DNA from: Planctomycetota bacterium
GTDB taxonomy: Bacteria > Planctomycetota > JAPUJT01
Assembly (NCBI GenBank): GCA_027296055.1
Contig: JAPUJT010000140.1
Span: forward strand, 1 to 36,044
Length of the DNA: 36,044 nucleotides
Reading direction: 5' to 3'
Shown: positions 6,581-15,387 of the stretch, piece by piece
Layout: the number at the start of each line of letters is the position of its first letter
How positions within the stretch are numbered: the first letter of the stretch is position 1
Translations under genes and position numbers: made by a program
The notes under the pieces: generated by a model
What the model saw: only the letters and a program-made list of their open reading frames with translations
The model's database searches: none
Told to the model about the DNA's origin: nothing

Positions 6581-9500
6581 ATGAATCCGCGAGTGCTCTT
6601 CATCGCTCTTCTCCTGATCGGGTCCGCTCTCCTCCTTGTCTCTCCGGAGTCGGGAGCGGGAGACAAGGTGAAAAGCCAGGGTCCCCCGGGGATCAAGCTG
6701 GTCAAAGTGGGATTCGAGACCTTCCTCTTCCAGCGGATGCAGCTCGTCGACCGCTTCTACCTCTTCGTTAAGTTCAAGAACCAGTCGGGCGCCCCCATCA
6801 CCTTCGAGGAAGGCACCGTATTCCTCCTCGACGATGAGGAGCAGGTGATCGGTACAACGCCCATCGATAAGGAGATGTTCAGCGAGAACCACACCCTCGA
6901 CTCGGAGACCTCCCTATTCATCGACGGACGGGTCGTCACCAATATCTCGGGATCGATCGGTGAATGGATCAACGGCATGGTCATCGATGATGCCGACAGG
7001 ATCGTCGTGGCCGGGGCCGGCATCGACAAGAATTCCTCCGCGATGCAGTTCGCCCTGGCGCGATACCACCCCGACGGCGCGCTGGACGACACCTTCGGCA
7101 AGAAAGGGATCGTCTTCGAGGATCTCGAAGGGACCGAGGAAGAGGTCGCGACATCCCTCGCCATGGACGCCGAGGGGAGGATCGTCGTCGCCGGATTCGC
7201 CGAGACTCAGGTCGGCCGCATCTTTGCCATCGCCCGTCTCCTCCCCGATGGAGAGTTCGATGAGAAATTCGATGAGGACGGGTGGGTGCTCACCCCGATC
7301 GGCCTGGAAGCACAGGCCAACGCCGTCGCCGTGGACGGGAGCGGAAGGATCATCGCGGCGGGGAGGGCGGACTTCGGCGGGGGCCATCAGTTTGCCGTCG
7401 CCGCGTACGGGGACGACGGGGTGCCCGATGCCGCTTTCGGGGCCGGCGGCATCGTGATCACGGACTTCGTCCTGTCCTCATCGGAGGAGGCCTTCGGGAT
7501 CGCCATCGGCGATTCCGATCGGATCGTCCTGGCCGGACGGGCCTCGCCCCCCGGGGGGCAGCAGTTCGCCCTGGCCCGCTACCTGCCAAATGGCGATCCG
7601 GACAACAGTTTCAATTTCAACGGCCGGCTCTTGACGGACATCGTGGCGTCCACGACCGAGCAGGCCTCCGCCGTCACCATCTCTCCCGCGGGGGGCACCC
7701 TGGCGGCGGGCACGGCCCGGGTCGAAGGGGAGGTCCAGTACGCCATCGTCCGCTACGACGAGTTCGGACAGTTGGACCCCAACTGGGGCGGAAGCGGGAT
7801 CGTCGTGGCCGACCTGCCGACCATCGGAGAAAGGGCGCGCGCCATCGGCCTGGACCCCATCGGGAGGGTTCTGACGGCGGGTGAGGGCTTCCAGCTCGAA
7901 TCCTCCCTCTTCGCCGTCGCGCGCTTCCAGGGCATCGGCATCCCTGACAACAGCTTCCATTCCGACGGCGTCGCCTTGAACGGTTTCGCCGGCGCCTCCT
8001 TCGCCACCGCCAACGCGGTGACCTCGTACTTCGACGGTACGATCCTGTCGGCGGGGTGGGCCTCCTTCGATGACGGCCGGAGGTTTGCCCTGATGCGTCA
8101 TTTCCCTGACGGGACGCTCTTCTCCTTCATCGAACCGCCCGGCCTGACGATCCCAACCGGCATCTCGGCAGTCTTCAAGTTCCCCATCGGAGACTGGCCC
8201 CGCAAGGCCCGGCCGAGCAGGTTCAATGTCCGTCTGAAGTTCGAGGAGTTCGCCTCGCCCTTCATCGTCGAGGGGATCGAGGCGGAGGTCTTCGAGCACA
8301 ACGCAGGACCCTACCGGTTTCCCCTGCGGAACCCGGCCTCCGGCAAGTGGAAGATCACGCAGGGACACCACCTCGGCTCGAAGCATCAGGGAAGCAGCAC
8401 CCAGCGTTATGCTTACGATATCTCCGCGACGGATCCCGTCACGGGAGACGCCTTGAAACCTGTATGCGACGTCCCGGCCCTGATCCAGAAGTACGCGAAC
8501 GATCCGAACTACGATTACGACATAGACCCGAACGGGAGCTACGTGGAGAGCGACTTCTCCGAGTGCAAGAAAGCCTACGGGGAGCCTGTATACGCCGCCG
8601 CGGACGGCTTTCTCGTGAAGGCCATCGACGGCTCGGACGACTACCCGAACGGATACCCTGACAACTTTCCGGTCGGGGAAAAGCTACCCGAGGTTTTCTT
8701 CAACGCCGGGGAACCGGGCAAAATCTCCGGAGGGGGGAACTCTGTCAGAATCGACCACGGCAATGGGGAGTACACCTCCTACTTCCACTTGATACCCGGG
8801 TCGGTGCGGGAGGCCCTCGGGGATGAAGCGATCTCCCTGACGAAGACGAAAGGGGGCATCAGTCTCGGGCCACAGAAGAAGATCTTCATCCATCAGGGGC
8901 AGAAGCTGGGAGAGGTCGGCAACACGGGAAGCTCAACCGGGCCGCATCTGCACTTCGACATGATCGACAAGCCCGAGCGGAAGAACTCCGCTGCGGTGCC
9001 GGTCTACTTCATCGACCTGGAATTCGAGTCGGGGCCTGGGGAACCTCTGTTCCGCCATCTCCGGTCCGGCATTTCGCAGGGGCAGTTCCTCGACATCGAA
9101 CCTGAGCCGCTGCCGCTCTTCGAACTGCCCGCCCCCGAGTACGGCCCCGGTAACGTCGTCGAGGTGGGAGATCACAACACCCTCGAGGGGGCCCAGCGTC
9201 TGAAGCTGCCGGTGACCGTCAGCGGAACGATCCTCCCCGGAGAGGCGGCGTTCTTCGCCGACGGCGGGGACGGCCTCGAAGACCTCTACCGGATCACGGT
9301 GGCGGGGAAGAAGACGATCGTGGCGGAGCTTTCCTTTCCCCCCGATCTCGACCTCGACATGATCCTCTACAACGGGGGCCTGCACGTCGTGAAGCCCGCC
9401 GCCGCCATAACCACGCAGAACCCGGAGAGGATCGTCGCGCCCGTGGGGCCTGGCAACTACTACGTCTGTGTCTCCCGATGGGATGACAACTCCGGCATGA

Positions 9501-9871
9501 CATCGGGGAGCGTGGCCCCCTACATCCTCGAGATCGAGTGCTTCGGGGACAAGCTGCTAGGAACGATCGAGGACCTCCCGGCGCGTGTCTTCAAGTCGGG
9601 AGCCCCTTCCCCCGGCCACCGGGTCGCCATGTTGCGGAGAATCGAACACGTCCAGGGACTCGTCTTCTCGGACAAGTTCGGACGGGCGGTCCGACACTTG
9701 CAGAATCTGCGGCGCCGGACCGACGGATGCGGATCAGCCCCGGACACCGACGACTGGATCATCGACTGCGGGCCCCAAGGCGAGGTCCAAGCCCTCATCG
9801 ACGATCTGATCGATGTCCTCGGGACGTCCCCCTTGCGCACCGGAGGCTCCCGGGCCTCTCGAGGACGCTGA
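6581..9871 (+). CDS. Secreted beta-propeller / M23 metallopeptidase / PPC-domain protein
   Basis: About 1,096 residues from ATG 6581 (GAGAGG upstream; the open frame from 6473 lacks a ribosome site and overlaps the intergenic part). An N-terminal signal peptide (VLFIALLLIGSALLLVSPESGAG) leads into residues ~110-510. These carry repeated units of the delta-60 type ('FALARYxPDGxxDxxFxxxGxxxTD'), at least seven, which fold as a beta-propeller. Residues ~590-820 form an M23/LytM domain: HHLGSKHQGSSTQRYAYDIS, VRIDHGNGEYTSYFH and GNTGSSTGPHLHFDM give the zinc and catalytic His/Asp set, with long insertions. A pre-peptidase C-terminal (PPC) domain lies at ~860-990 (FADGGDGLEDLYRITV ... LDLDMILYN). 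The likely place is periplasmic or extracellular, and the target may be peptidoglycan or protein. No operon partner is seen. Confidence 0.82.
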   Translation: MNPRVLFIALLLIGSALLLVSPESGAGDKVKSQGPPGIKLVKVGFETFLFQRMQLVDRFYLFVKFKNQSGAPITFEEGTVFLLDDEEQVIGTTPIDKEMFSENHTLDSETSLFIDGRVVTNISGSIGEWINGMVIDDADRIVVAGAGIDKNSSAMQFALARYHPDGALDDTFGKKGIVFEDLEGTEEEVATSLAMDAEGRIVVAGFAETQVGRIFAIARLLPDGEFDEKFDEDGWVLTPIGLEAQANAVAVDGSGRIIAAGRADFGGGHQFAVAAYGDDGVPDAAFGAGGIVITDFVLSSSEEAFGIAIGDSDRIVLAGRASPPGGQQFALARYLPNGDPDNSFNFNGRLLTDIVASTTEQASAVTISPAGGTLAAGTARVEGEVQYAIVRYDEFGQLDPNWGGSGIVVADLPTIGERARAIGLDPIGRVLTAGEGFQLESSLFAVARFQGIGIPDNSFHSDGVALNGFAGASFATANAVTSYFDGTILSAGWASFDDGRRFALMRHFPDGTLFSFIEPPGLTIPTGISAVFKFPIGDWPRKARPSRFNVRLKFEEFASPFIVEGIEAEVFEHNAGPYRFPLRNPASGKWKITQGHHLGSKHQGSSTQRYAYDISATDPVTGDALKPVCDVPALIQKYANDPNYDYDIDPNGSYVESDFSECKKAYGEPVYAAADGFLVKAIDGSDDYPNGYPDNFPVGEKLPEVFFNAGEPGKISGGGNSVRIDHGNGEYTSYFHLIPGSVREALGDEAISLTKTKGGISLGPQKKIFIHQGQKLGEVGNTGSSTGPHLHFDMIDKPERKNSAAVPVYFIDLEFESGPGEPLFRHLRSGISQGQFLDIEPEPLPLFELPAPEYGPGNVVEVGDHNTLEGAQRLKLPVTVSGTILPGEAAFFADGGDGLEDLYRITVAGKKTIVAELSFPPDLDLDMILYNGGLHVVKPAAAITTQNPERIVAPVGPGNYYVCVSRWDDNSGMTSGSVAPYILEIECFGDKLLGTIEDLPARVFKSGAPSPGHRVAMLRRIEHVQGLVFSDKFGRAVRHLQNLRRRTDGCGSAPDTDDWIIDCGPQGEVQALIDDLIDVLGTSPLRTGGSRASRGR

Positions 9872-9931
9872 CGGCCGGCCCGGAGGACCCCTCTGAAGTA
9901 AGGCCGGGCCCAACCCACCGGTGGAAAGTGG

Positions 9932-9979
9932 CACGCCCGGCAGGACTCGAACCTGCGACATTCGGATTAGAAATCCGGT
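9932..9979 (-). tRNA. Partial tRNA-Arg(UCU), 3' half only
   Basis: On the minus strand the T-arm GCAGG-TTCGAGT-CCTGC, the acceptor 3' strand CGGGCGT and an anticodon arm with loop TTTCTAA (anticodon TCT, complement at 9969-9971) are recognisable. The antisense translation gives the familiar tRNA-shadow peptide RPAGLEPATFGLEIR. The D-arm and 5' acceptor strand are not found upstream (10000-9980), so this is a 3' fragment. It is probably an attachment-site remnant left by an integrating element rather than a working tRNA. Confidence 0.7.
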
Positions 9980-10013
9980 TCCACGCCTACGCCCCGATCG
10001 AACCTAACCCCTT

Positions 10014-10279
10014 GCAGTACCAGTCAATCGCTTTGCCGGTCAGAGGATACGTCGAAGAGGCCAACACTCCTGGCCGTTCCCTCAGGCTCCCTCGCGCGAC
10101 CTGAAATGACTCCCGTATGCCCCCCTGGGTGCCCTCCAAGAATCACATGGTCGAGAAGAGACGTTAGCTCCCCTCGGCTATCCGGTGCACGGGGAACTCA
10201 GAGCGGTCACGGCGCAAATTCCTCTCCAGCCGTGTGCTATCGGGTAGTAGCTGTCACCGTGACCGTCGGCTCCGGTAGG
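10014..10279. other. Stretch with no recognisable gene
   Basis: I see no convincing coding frame, RNA or repeat here. Base composition is uneven, and it lies between the tRNA-Arg fragment and a weak TPR-gene remnant. Confidence 0.5.
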
Positions 10280-10590
10280 CTACGGACGTGATCCGCCACT
10301 CCGTTTCGATCCAACGCTTCTCCAGCCACGCGTCGCCGTTGCTGCGCGTCCTTTCCCCTCCGCGCCTTTGGTTTCCCGATCCGGGTCCCGGCCGGACCGA
10401 TGTTGCGCCGCCACATTGAAGGCTTTCATGGCCTCAGAATAGTCCCCGGCCTTGAGGTGGAGCTTACCCAGGAGCAGCTCCTCCTCCTCCCTGTGAACGT
10501 GGAGTTCGGCATCTCCCTCACCTTGCTGGTCGTTCCGGGTCGTTCCCCCCGTGATGGACTCGGAGGTTTGGAGGGCTGACGCGGCCTGTC
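10280..10590 (-). pseudogene. Possible TPR-protein C-terminal fragment
   Basis: On the minus strand one frame reads ELLLGKLHLKAGDYSEAMKAF followed by NVAAQH. This fits a tetratricopeptide repeat (LG-x-x-Y/H-x-x-x-G-D-Y-x-x-A-x-x-x-F-x-x-A). The frame is closed by a stop near 10590 upstream and runs to TAG at 10280-10282. There is no start codon or ribosome site, and only one repeat is visible. It is best seen as debris of a larger TPR protein. Confidence 0.35.
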
Positions 10591-10727
10591 AATAGAGCGA
10601 CCTGGCTTGCCGGGACGCGGCCGCAACTCCGCGTCACCTTGACACCCCCTCGCCCAGCGGGTATATCAGCGCCTCGTCTTGGGCTGAGTCTTCGGGCTCG
10701 GAATCGAACCGTCTGAGGGGACCTGTC

Positions 10728-11192
10728 ATGAAGCTGATGTCCGTAGCCGCACCGTTGCTCCTCACCCTGTCGCTTACCGGGTGCGCCGCCATGCGGGCCG
10801 CTCAGGCCCGCACCGAATACACCAGCGGTGAAGTCATGCAGCACGTCTACGACAAGGACCTCCAGCAGATCTGGCCCGAGGTTCGGTCCTTTCTCTTCGA
10901 GCAGGGCTACCAGGTCAAGAGCGTCTCAGGGGACGCAGGGTACAACGTCGAGACCGAGTGGAAGCAAACCGTCGGAACCGTCCTGACCCGCTACTTGGTC
11001 CAGGGAATCGCTGTCGACGACGGGAAGTGCCGGGTCAATTTCATGAAGGTCGAGAAGCGAGCCACCTTCAACCCCGAGGCGCCGGAGCGGGACTGGGAGA
11101 TGGAGTTTAAGCTGCTGGACCGCCTCGATCCGGCCCGGTCGCAGGAGATCCAGAAAGAGGCCCAGGCAAAGGGCGAAGCGGCGAGGTCGTAA
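10728..11192 (+). CDS. Lipoprotein of unknown function
   Basis: 154 residues from ATG 10728 (GAGGGGAC upstream). A clear lipoprotein signal (MKLMSVAAPLLLTLSLTGCAAM) has the lipobox LTGC, so the mature protein is lipid-anchored at the envelope. The mature part (EVMQHVYDKDLQQIWPEVRSF, then QGYQVKS, GYNVETEWK, CRVNFMKVEKR) predicts a small alpha/beta domain of the size and style of lipoproteins in outer-membrane assembly (for example the BamC helix-grip repeat). The similarity is only impressionistic. It is a single gene, with a tRNA 3'-end fragment directly behind it. Confidence 0.75.
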   Translation: MKLMSVAAPLLLTLSLTGCAAMRAAQARTEYTSGEVMQHVYDKDLQQIWPEVRSFLFEQGYQVKSVSGDAGYNVETEWKQTVGTVLTRYLVQGIAVDDGKCRVNFMKVEKRATFNPEAPERDWEMEFKLLDRLDPARSQEIQKEAQAKGEAARS

Positions 11193-11198
11193 GAATCA

Positions 11199-11220
11199 GC
11201 GGCGACTGGATTTGAACCAG
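11199..11220 (-). tRNA. tRNA T-arm and acceptor 3' strand remnant
   Basis: On the minus strand CTGG-TTCAAAT-CCAG forms a perfect T-stem and seven-base T-loop, followed by TCGCCGC, an acceptor 3' strand. No anticodon or D arm precedes it. This is a second tRNA 3'-end fragment within 1.3 kb and again looks like an integration scar. The amino-acid identity cannot be told. Confidence 0.45.
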
Positions 11221-11250
11221 GAGGTCCCGTCAATAGGTGTGTAAAATGAA

Positions 11251-11430
11251 CTAGGCAGCCTTCCCCTCCTGCTTCTTCTTCTTTCCCTTCACAGCCATTC
11301 CATTCTCCAATTTCCGTCCGTCTGCGCCCTCGGCCAGGACGTGGGCAGCATCCAGCCGACGGACTCTCTCTTCCGCGACGAGGAGCACCCTCCAGATCAC
11401 CGCCGTCGCATTCTCGATCCTCTTGAGGCG
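11251..11430 (-). mobile_element. Transposase C-terminal fragment (mutator/IS256-like?)
   Basis: The minus-strand frame ends in RLKRIENATAVIWRVLLVAEE and RVRRLDAAHVL, with a Lys-rich tail and a stop at 11251. The 'xNATAxIWxxLxVAExRFRxLxAPxLL' pattern is one I associate with the C-terminus of mutator-type transposases. About 55 residues are left, and upstream sequence is unrelated and Pro/Ala-rich. The fragment is inactive, and the family call is uncertain. Confidence 0.45.
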
Positions 11431-11507
11431 CTTCGCCGCCGAAGTCCTCAGCCTCGCCGCGGCGAAGGGAGCCCGCGGCTCTACGAGGGGCGGCGGGGGG
11501 GGAATCA

Positions 11508-11700
11508 TCCCATCCGAAGATGTAGAAATCGTCCTCACAGATCAGGCGATGGACCGCACCGTGACCGTCGCCGTCCTGGATGCCGACGGGACACCCGTGC
11601 CCGATGCCACGATCCAGCTCTGGGGTGCCGGCGTGTTCCCACCGGATACTCTGCCCACAACGGGAGAAGACGGCCGGCCTTCGCGGCAAGCCCGACGCGA
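11508..11700 (+). pseudogene. Fragment of a carboxypeptidase-regulatory-like (CnaB-type) domain protein
   Basis: A plus-strand frame reads DRTVTVAVLDADGTPVPDA then TIQLWGAG and DTLPTTGEDGR. This is the typical beta-sandwich repeat 'V-x-D-x-x-G-x-P-V-P-x-A-x-V-x-L ... T-D-x-x-G' found in secreted proteins. No start with a ribosome site precedes it, and after ~11690 the coding signal seems to slip between frames. It is considered a gene fragment. The following ~250 bp to 11960 hold nothing I recognise. Confidence 0.4.
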
Positions 11701-11959
11701 GCACTCGCGTCACTCGCCCGGTACATCTTCATCTCTATCCGCGGGTGGGCCCCCGAATGGGTCTAGCCATCGTAAGGGGCTCAGGGAGGGGCCCAAGGGG
11801 GTGCGCGTTGACGTAAGTTGGCACGCCCTATTGGACGATTATCGAACTGCGCTGAGAGGGCTCAACTGGGCTGATGAGCTCAGAGGCCTCCTGCAGGCGG
11901 GTTAGCTCAGTCAAGACCAACCCTAGTCCCGTTCCCGTCCTCCTGCCCGCATTCCCTGT

Positions 11960-12037
11960 CAAGCCGGGGTTCCTGGCCGCCTCGGTGGCGAGGTCGAGGT
12001 CGCGGATCAACGTGGTGACGGTCGTGTAGCAGGGCAT
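11960..12037 (-). pseudogene. Third DUF1257 N-terminal remnant
   Basis: On the minus strand from the ATG at 12037: MPCYTTVTTLIRDLDLATEAA, closely matching the starts at 1308 and 2371, then abrupt loss of similarity. The ribosome site AGGAAGG remains upstream. Only the first ~22-25 codons persist. Confidence 0.6.
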
Positions 12038-12109
12038 GGGGGCCTTCCTTTCTTGTTGGCGCGTTGCGAAGTAGACTGACGCCCGAACCGCAACGAGAGC
12101 AGAGGACCG

Positions 12110-13564
12110 ATGTCACGCGATGATTTCCGACTCCAACGGAACGCTCATGCATCCCCGTCTCTGACCTGGACCCTCCCTGTGGCGGCGGCGGTTGTCCTGG
12201 GACTGGGCCCCTTGGCCCGCGCCCAGGAGCTCACTCGGGAACAGATGGGGGAGGACCTGGACCAGTTGACCGGTGTCATCCAGAGGGCTTGGGCCTATCT
12301 TGACGACAAGACGACGTCGTTTGGCGTCGACATCGAGGAGTTTCACTCCGATTTCAGGGACCGAATCGGAGAGGTCGGAACGAAAGACGAATTCCTCCGG
12401 ATCCTCCAGGAGTACATAGCCTCTCTAAAGGACGGCCACGCCCGGGTTACCATTCCGGGAGTGGTCACCGATGGCTCTCGGTACTGGGCCTTTGGCCTGG
12501 TCGATACTGAGGAAGGAATCCTCGTTAAGGAATGGGACCCGAAATCTCTGAACTCCCTGGGCATCCAAGAAGGGGACACGCTTGTGGCAGTGGATGGCCG
12601 GCCTATCGAGGATCGGGTCCGAGACCGCTCTCGGAGAGTCGCGGCTTCGACCGATACCACTCGACGGTACTGGGCTCTTAGGTTAATGACGTACTTCGAC
12701 AGCGCGGAGTCCTTCGAAGCGACCCTGCGAAACGCCAAGGGGGAGATTTACCGGGTCCAGGTGCCCACGACGGCAGCCGCCGACAGGCCAACGGAGACCA
12801 CTCCCAAAAAGCCGCCCTCACCTCTCAGCTACCGGAAAGTCCGAGACGGAGTCGGTTACATCCGATTGACCACCTTTCAGCCCCGACCCGACATCTGGTA
12901 CGGAGCCCCCGTCGAGATGCGGGATGACATCCTGGCGGAGACGAAGGACCGCCTTCGGAAGGCGTTCGACGAACTCCGTGAAACGGAGGCTCTGATCCTG
13001 GATCTCCGAGGAAACAGCGGCGGGACAGATCTCCTTGGCCAGGAACTGGCGAGACATTTGATTGCCCAGCCCTTCGTCTACTACAGCCTCCAGACGCGCT
13101 TCTCCGAGGACTACGCCAAAGTGGCGGCGTACCCTGTGCCCAACAAAGGGTGGGCCACTCCCCACCCCTACGTGGTCAAGGAGGACCGGTCCATCACTCC
13201 CTACACGGGTCGACTATACGTCCTCATCGATGAGGGCTGCTTCAGCGCCACGGACAACTTTCTCTCCTGCATTGCCGACCTTCATCCGGATGTTACCTTC
13301 GTGGGACGGCGGACCGGGGCCGGTACGGGTGCCCCAACCCGCTTGGCAACGCTGAAGCACAGCGGGGCGCAGATTACCTTGCCGGTCATGGTCGTCCGAA
13401 GTCCTCACGGCAGGATCATCGAGGGCCGAGGAACTCAACCCAACATATCTGTGAGGTCAACTCGGAGCGATTTACTCGAGAGGCGGGACGCCGTCCTCGA
13501 AGCCTCCCTGAAAGCCTTCGAGAAGGGGAAGAAGAGCACCACGAGAAAACGTCGATGGTACTGA
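12110..13564 (+). CDS. Secreted S41-family (C-terminal processing-like) peptidase
   Basis: 484 residues from ATG 12110 (AGAGGA 5 nt upstream). An N-terminal hydrophobic segment (TWTLPVAAAVVLGLGPLARAQE) is a signal peptide. Residues ~40-120 form a helical N-domain ending in LKDGHARVTI. A PDZ-like segment (LGIQEGDTLVAVDGRPI) follows. The S41 fold carries VGYIRLTTF and LILDLRGNSGGTD, with the probable catalytic serine in EGCFSATDNF. This is the tail-specific protease/tricorn-core arrangement; the Lys partner is not certain. It acts outside the cytoplasm. The gene sits on the opposite strand between two remnants of the Ycf46/DUF1257 cassette, as though inserted there. Confidence 0.85.
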   Translation: MSRDDFRLQRNAHASPSLTWTLPVAAAVVLGLGPLARAQELTREQMGEDLDQLTGVIQRAWAYLDDKTTSFGVDIEEFHSDFRDRIGEVGTKDEFLRILQEYIASLKDGHARVTIPGVVTDGSRYWAFGLVDTEEGILVKEWDPKSLNSLGIQEGDTLVAVDGRPIEDRVRDRSRRVAASTDTTRRYWALRLMTYFDSAESFEATLRNAKGEIYRVQVPTTAAADRPTETTPKKPPSPLSYRKVRDGVGYIRLTTFQPRPDIWYGAPVEMRDDILAETKDRLRKAFDELRETEALILDLRGNSGGTDLLGQELARHLIAQPFVYYSLQTRFSEDYAKVAAYPVPNKGWATPHPYVVKEDRSITPYTGRLYVLIDEGCFSATDNFLSCIADLHPDVTFVGRRTGAGTGAPTRLATLKHSGAQITLPVMVVRSPHGRIIEGRGTQPNISVRSTRSDLLERRDAVLEASLKAFEKGKKSTTRKRRWY

Positions 13565-13643
13565 TGGCGGGACGACCGCGGATCGCCAGAGGCACATCGA
13601 GAAGAGGTGCAGGTAGCAGAACACCGAACAACTCACACTAACC

Positions 13644-13750
13644 TCATCTTCCTCTCCCCCTGCGCTGTCCTCCTCGCCCTCGTCCGTCCCCACTCTTGGA
13701 CGCTTCGACCTCTTCCCGCATGTTGACGCAGAGTGGCAACTCTTGGAGCC
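13644..13750 (-). pseudogene. Ycf46-like AAA-ATPase C-terminal remnant
   Basis: On the minus strand LQELPLCVNMREEVEASK followed by GDGRGRGGQRRGRGR-stop. At DNA level this matches the ATPase tail at 2175-2290 (the PLSVTMKEKVEAIREWGRTR stretch) but carries a one-base shift after 'EVEA', so the final residues are in the wrong frame. It lies upstream, in the sense of that strand, of the DUF1257 remnant at 12037. That restores the order ATPase-DUF1257 around the inserted S41 gene. Confidence 0.5.
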
Positions 13751-13888
13751 GATCGCTGCCGCTTGTGATCTGACACCTGCACAGGATTGCCCTCATGACC
13801 TTCGAAGTGTAGCATCATGAGAGGATGGTGTAGATAGGGTGACCACCGCGATCTTGGTGTCCATTCACCAGGAGGCCCAGCATCGACT

Positions 13889-14548
13889 ATGACTTCTGAG
13901 GCTGATTACATCTCGATTGTGGTTGTTGGGGACATGAATCCGGCCATTCACAATCCACATTGGTACCGCGAGGTTGGCATCATCGACACCGAGGAGGAAG
14001 AAGCGGCGCTGAAGGACAAGGACTTCGTGGTGTCCTGGATGACCTCCCAGCTACGCCTCGGTAAACTGAGAATCAATTGTCAACGTCAACGATATCAGAT
14101 CAGCTGCGAGGATAGATCGCTTGCATCCAAGCTGCGGAGTACCGCGTTGAAGACTTTCGATGACCTGCTGTTTGAGACTCCGATTAGCCACATTGGGTTC
14201 AACTTCAACTTCCATCGACGAACCGGGTGCGCGGACGTTTCCAATGAATTCGCAAGAATGGTGCTCTCCTTCCCGATAGGGATCGAGATCGACAATCCGA
14301 GTGGAGCATCCGTTTCATGGTACAAGAATGCTGGCGGCAGGAGGCTGATTGTCCGCGCAGAGCCGTCTGTAAGGAATCGTCAGTGGGTCTATATTGCCGC
14401 GAATGCCGAGTATGGCATCGAAGGCAAGAGTGGCTTCAAACTGAAGCCTCTCTTCGACGAACATTTTGAGAAGGACCTCGAGCAGGCAGAGCATAGGTGC
14501 TTAAGAGTAGTGACGACGCTCAACGCTCATGCGAAGGGACCCGAATAA
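13889..14548 (+). CDS. Hypothetical protein, first gene of a three-gene unknown operon
   Basis: 219 residues from ATG 13889; an AGGAGG lies 14 nt upstream, a little far. No family is recognised. Visible features are an N-terminal strand ISIVVVGDMNPAIHNPHWY, a mid region with paired Cys (RINCQRQRYQISCED), HIGFNFNFHRRTG, and a C-terminal EYGIEGKSGFKLKPLFDEHF segment. The content suggests a beta-rich globular cytosolic protein with no membrane segment. The stop overlaps the next start (TAATG), so translation is coupled. Base composition is noticeably less GC-rich than the flanking S41 and M23 genes, which suggests horizontal origin. Confidence 0.7.
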   Translation: MTSEADYISIVVVGDMNPAIHNPHWYREVGIIDTEEEEAALKDKDFVVSWMTSQLRLGKLRINCQRQRYQISCEDRSLASKLRSTALKTFDDLLFETPISHIGFNFNFHRRTGCADVSNEFARMVLSFPIGIEIDNPSGASVSWYKNAGGRRLIVRAEPSVRNRQWVYIAANAEYGIEGKSGFKLKPLFDEHFEKDLEQAEHRCLRVVTTLNAHAKGPE

Positions 14549-15372
14549 TGGCAAGGGATCTTCTGACGGCAGCGGCCGACGCGCCGATCTCCACTGAGCA
14601 GCATCCGATCATACAGGCTAGGCTCTTAGCGGTTACGATCACCTCTTCAGGAACACAAGGCTCGCAGGATCCGGAAGTACAGCGGGCCGCGGACTTTGCT
14701 GCCTGGGCGACTCTACCGCAGTTCGATCCACTCACAGATCAGGATAATCAATCTCTCGCATCGCGATCCGCTATGCAGGGGAATGTGGCGCTAGACGTAA
14801 CCGCTGAGCTTGATACTTACGAGCTAGGGGTTGGTCTCCGCGAGCTCCGGAGACATGTGGAACTCCGGCTACTCTCTCGCAAAGATGCAACCGCATGGCT
14901 CTTAGAGAGGTTTAGGACCGCTTCATCGGCCGACGTTGGCCGGGTCAAGAGGACGCTACTGCTGGTATCCGACGCGGATACAGTCCTCGATGTCGCCCTC
15001 GAAGTTTACGCGCTCGAAGGGCTGGAAGACTGGCTGGCCACAGGGGCGGATGCTGTTGAGGCGTTTGGAGCGCGGGGTTGGGCCACCTTAGTTTGGCTCG
15101 TAGGATCGCGCCGGGGAGAGGTTGAATATTTTGTCCATACGATCGCGAACTGCTCCGGGGTGGACCGCTCAGAGCGCGTTTCAGTTCTGGAGGAACTCGC
15201 CGGGTTTCATGACCCTCTCGTTCGCGCCCGGGTACTGGACGTTGCTCTGGACTCCTCGCTGCAAGACTCTGAGCGACTCCTACGAGCGCTGGCTAGGGGC
15301 CCGATGGATGAAACTACGCATCTAGCCAGAGGGGAACTCGAGTTCCTCCAGCAGAACGGGAGCGGGCCTTAG
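14548..15372 (+). CDS. Hypothetical protein, second gene of unknown operon (HEAT-like helical)
   Basis: 274 residues from ATG 14548, overlapping the previous stop by one base. From residue ~85 on it is strongly helical with Leu/Ala-rich repeats (ELRRHVELRLLSRKDATAWL, RVKRTLLLVSDADTVLDVAL, VSVLEELAGFHDPLVRARVL, SERLLRALARGP), reminiscent of HEAT/ARM-type repeats. There are no catalytic motifs. It is likely a scaffold or partner of the neighbouring products; this is inference from coupling only. Confidence 0.65.
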   Translation: MARDLLTAAADAPISTEQHPIIQARLLAVTITSSGTQGSQDPEVQRAADFAAWATLPQFDPLTDQDNQSLASRSAMQGNVALDVTAELDTYELGVGLRELRRHVELRLLSRKDATAWLLERFRTASSADVGRVKRTLLLVSDADTVLDVALEVYALEGLEDWLATGADAVEAFGARGWATLVWLVGSRRGEVEYFVHTIANCSGVDRSERVSVLEELAGFHDPLVRARVLDVALDSSLQDSERLLRALARGPMDETTHLARGELEFLQQNGSGP

Positions 15373-15387
15373 TGCTGGCTGGTTTAG

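Noticed and set aside
9538..10104. A plus-strand open frame ending in RPAGLEPATFGLEIRFH
   Set aside because: The peptide is the well-known antisense translation of a tRNA, and the rest overlaps the M23 gene in another frame.
11423..11905. A full 160-residue gene from 11423
   Set aside because: Only the middle resembles a protein domain; the start lies in the transposase fragment's complement and the coding signal slips to other frames after ~11690.
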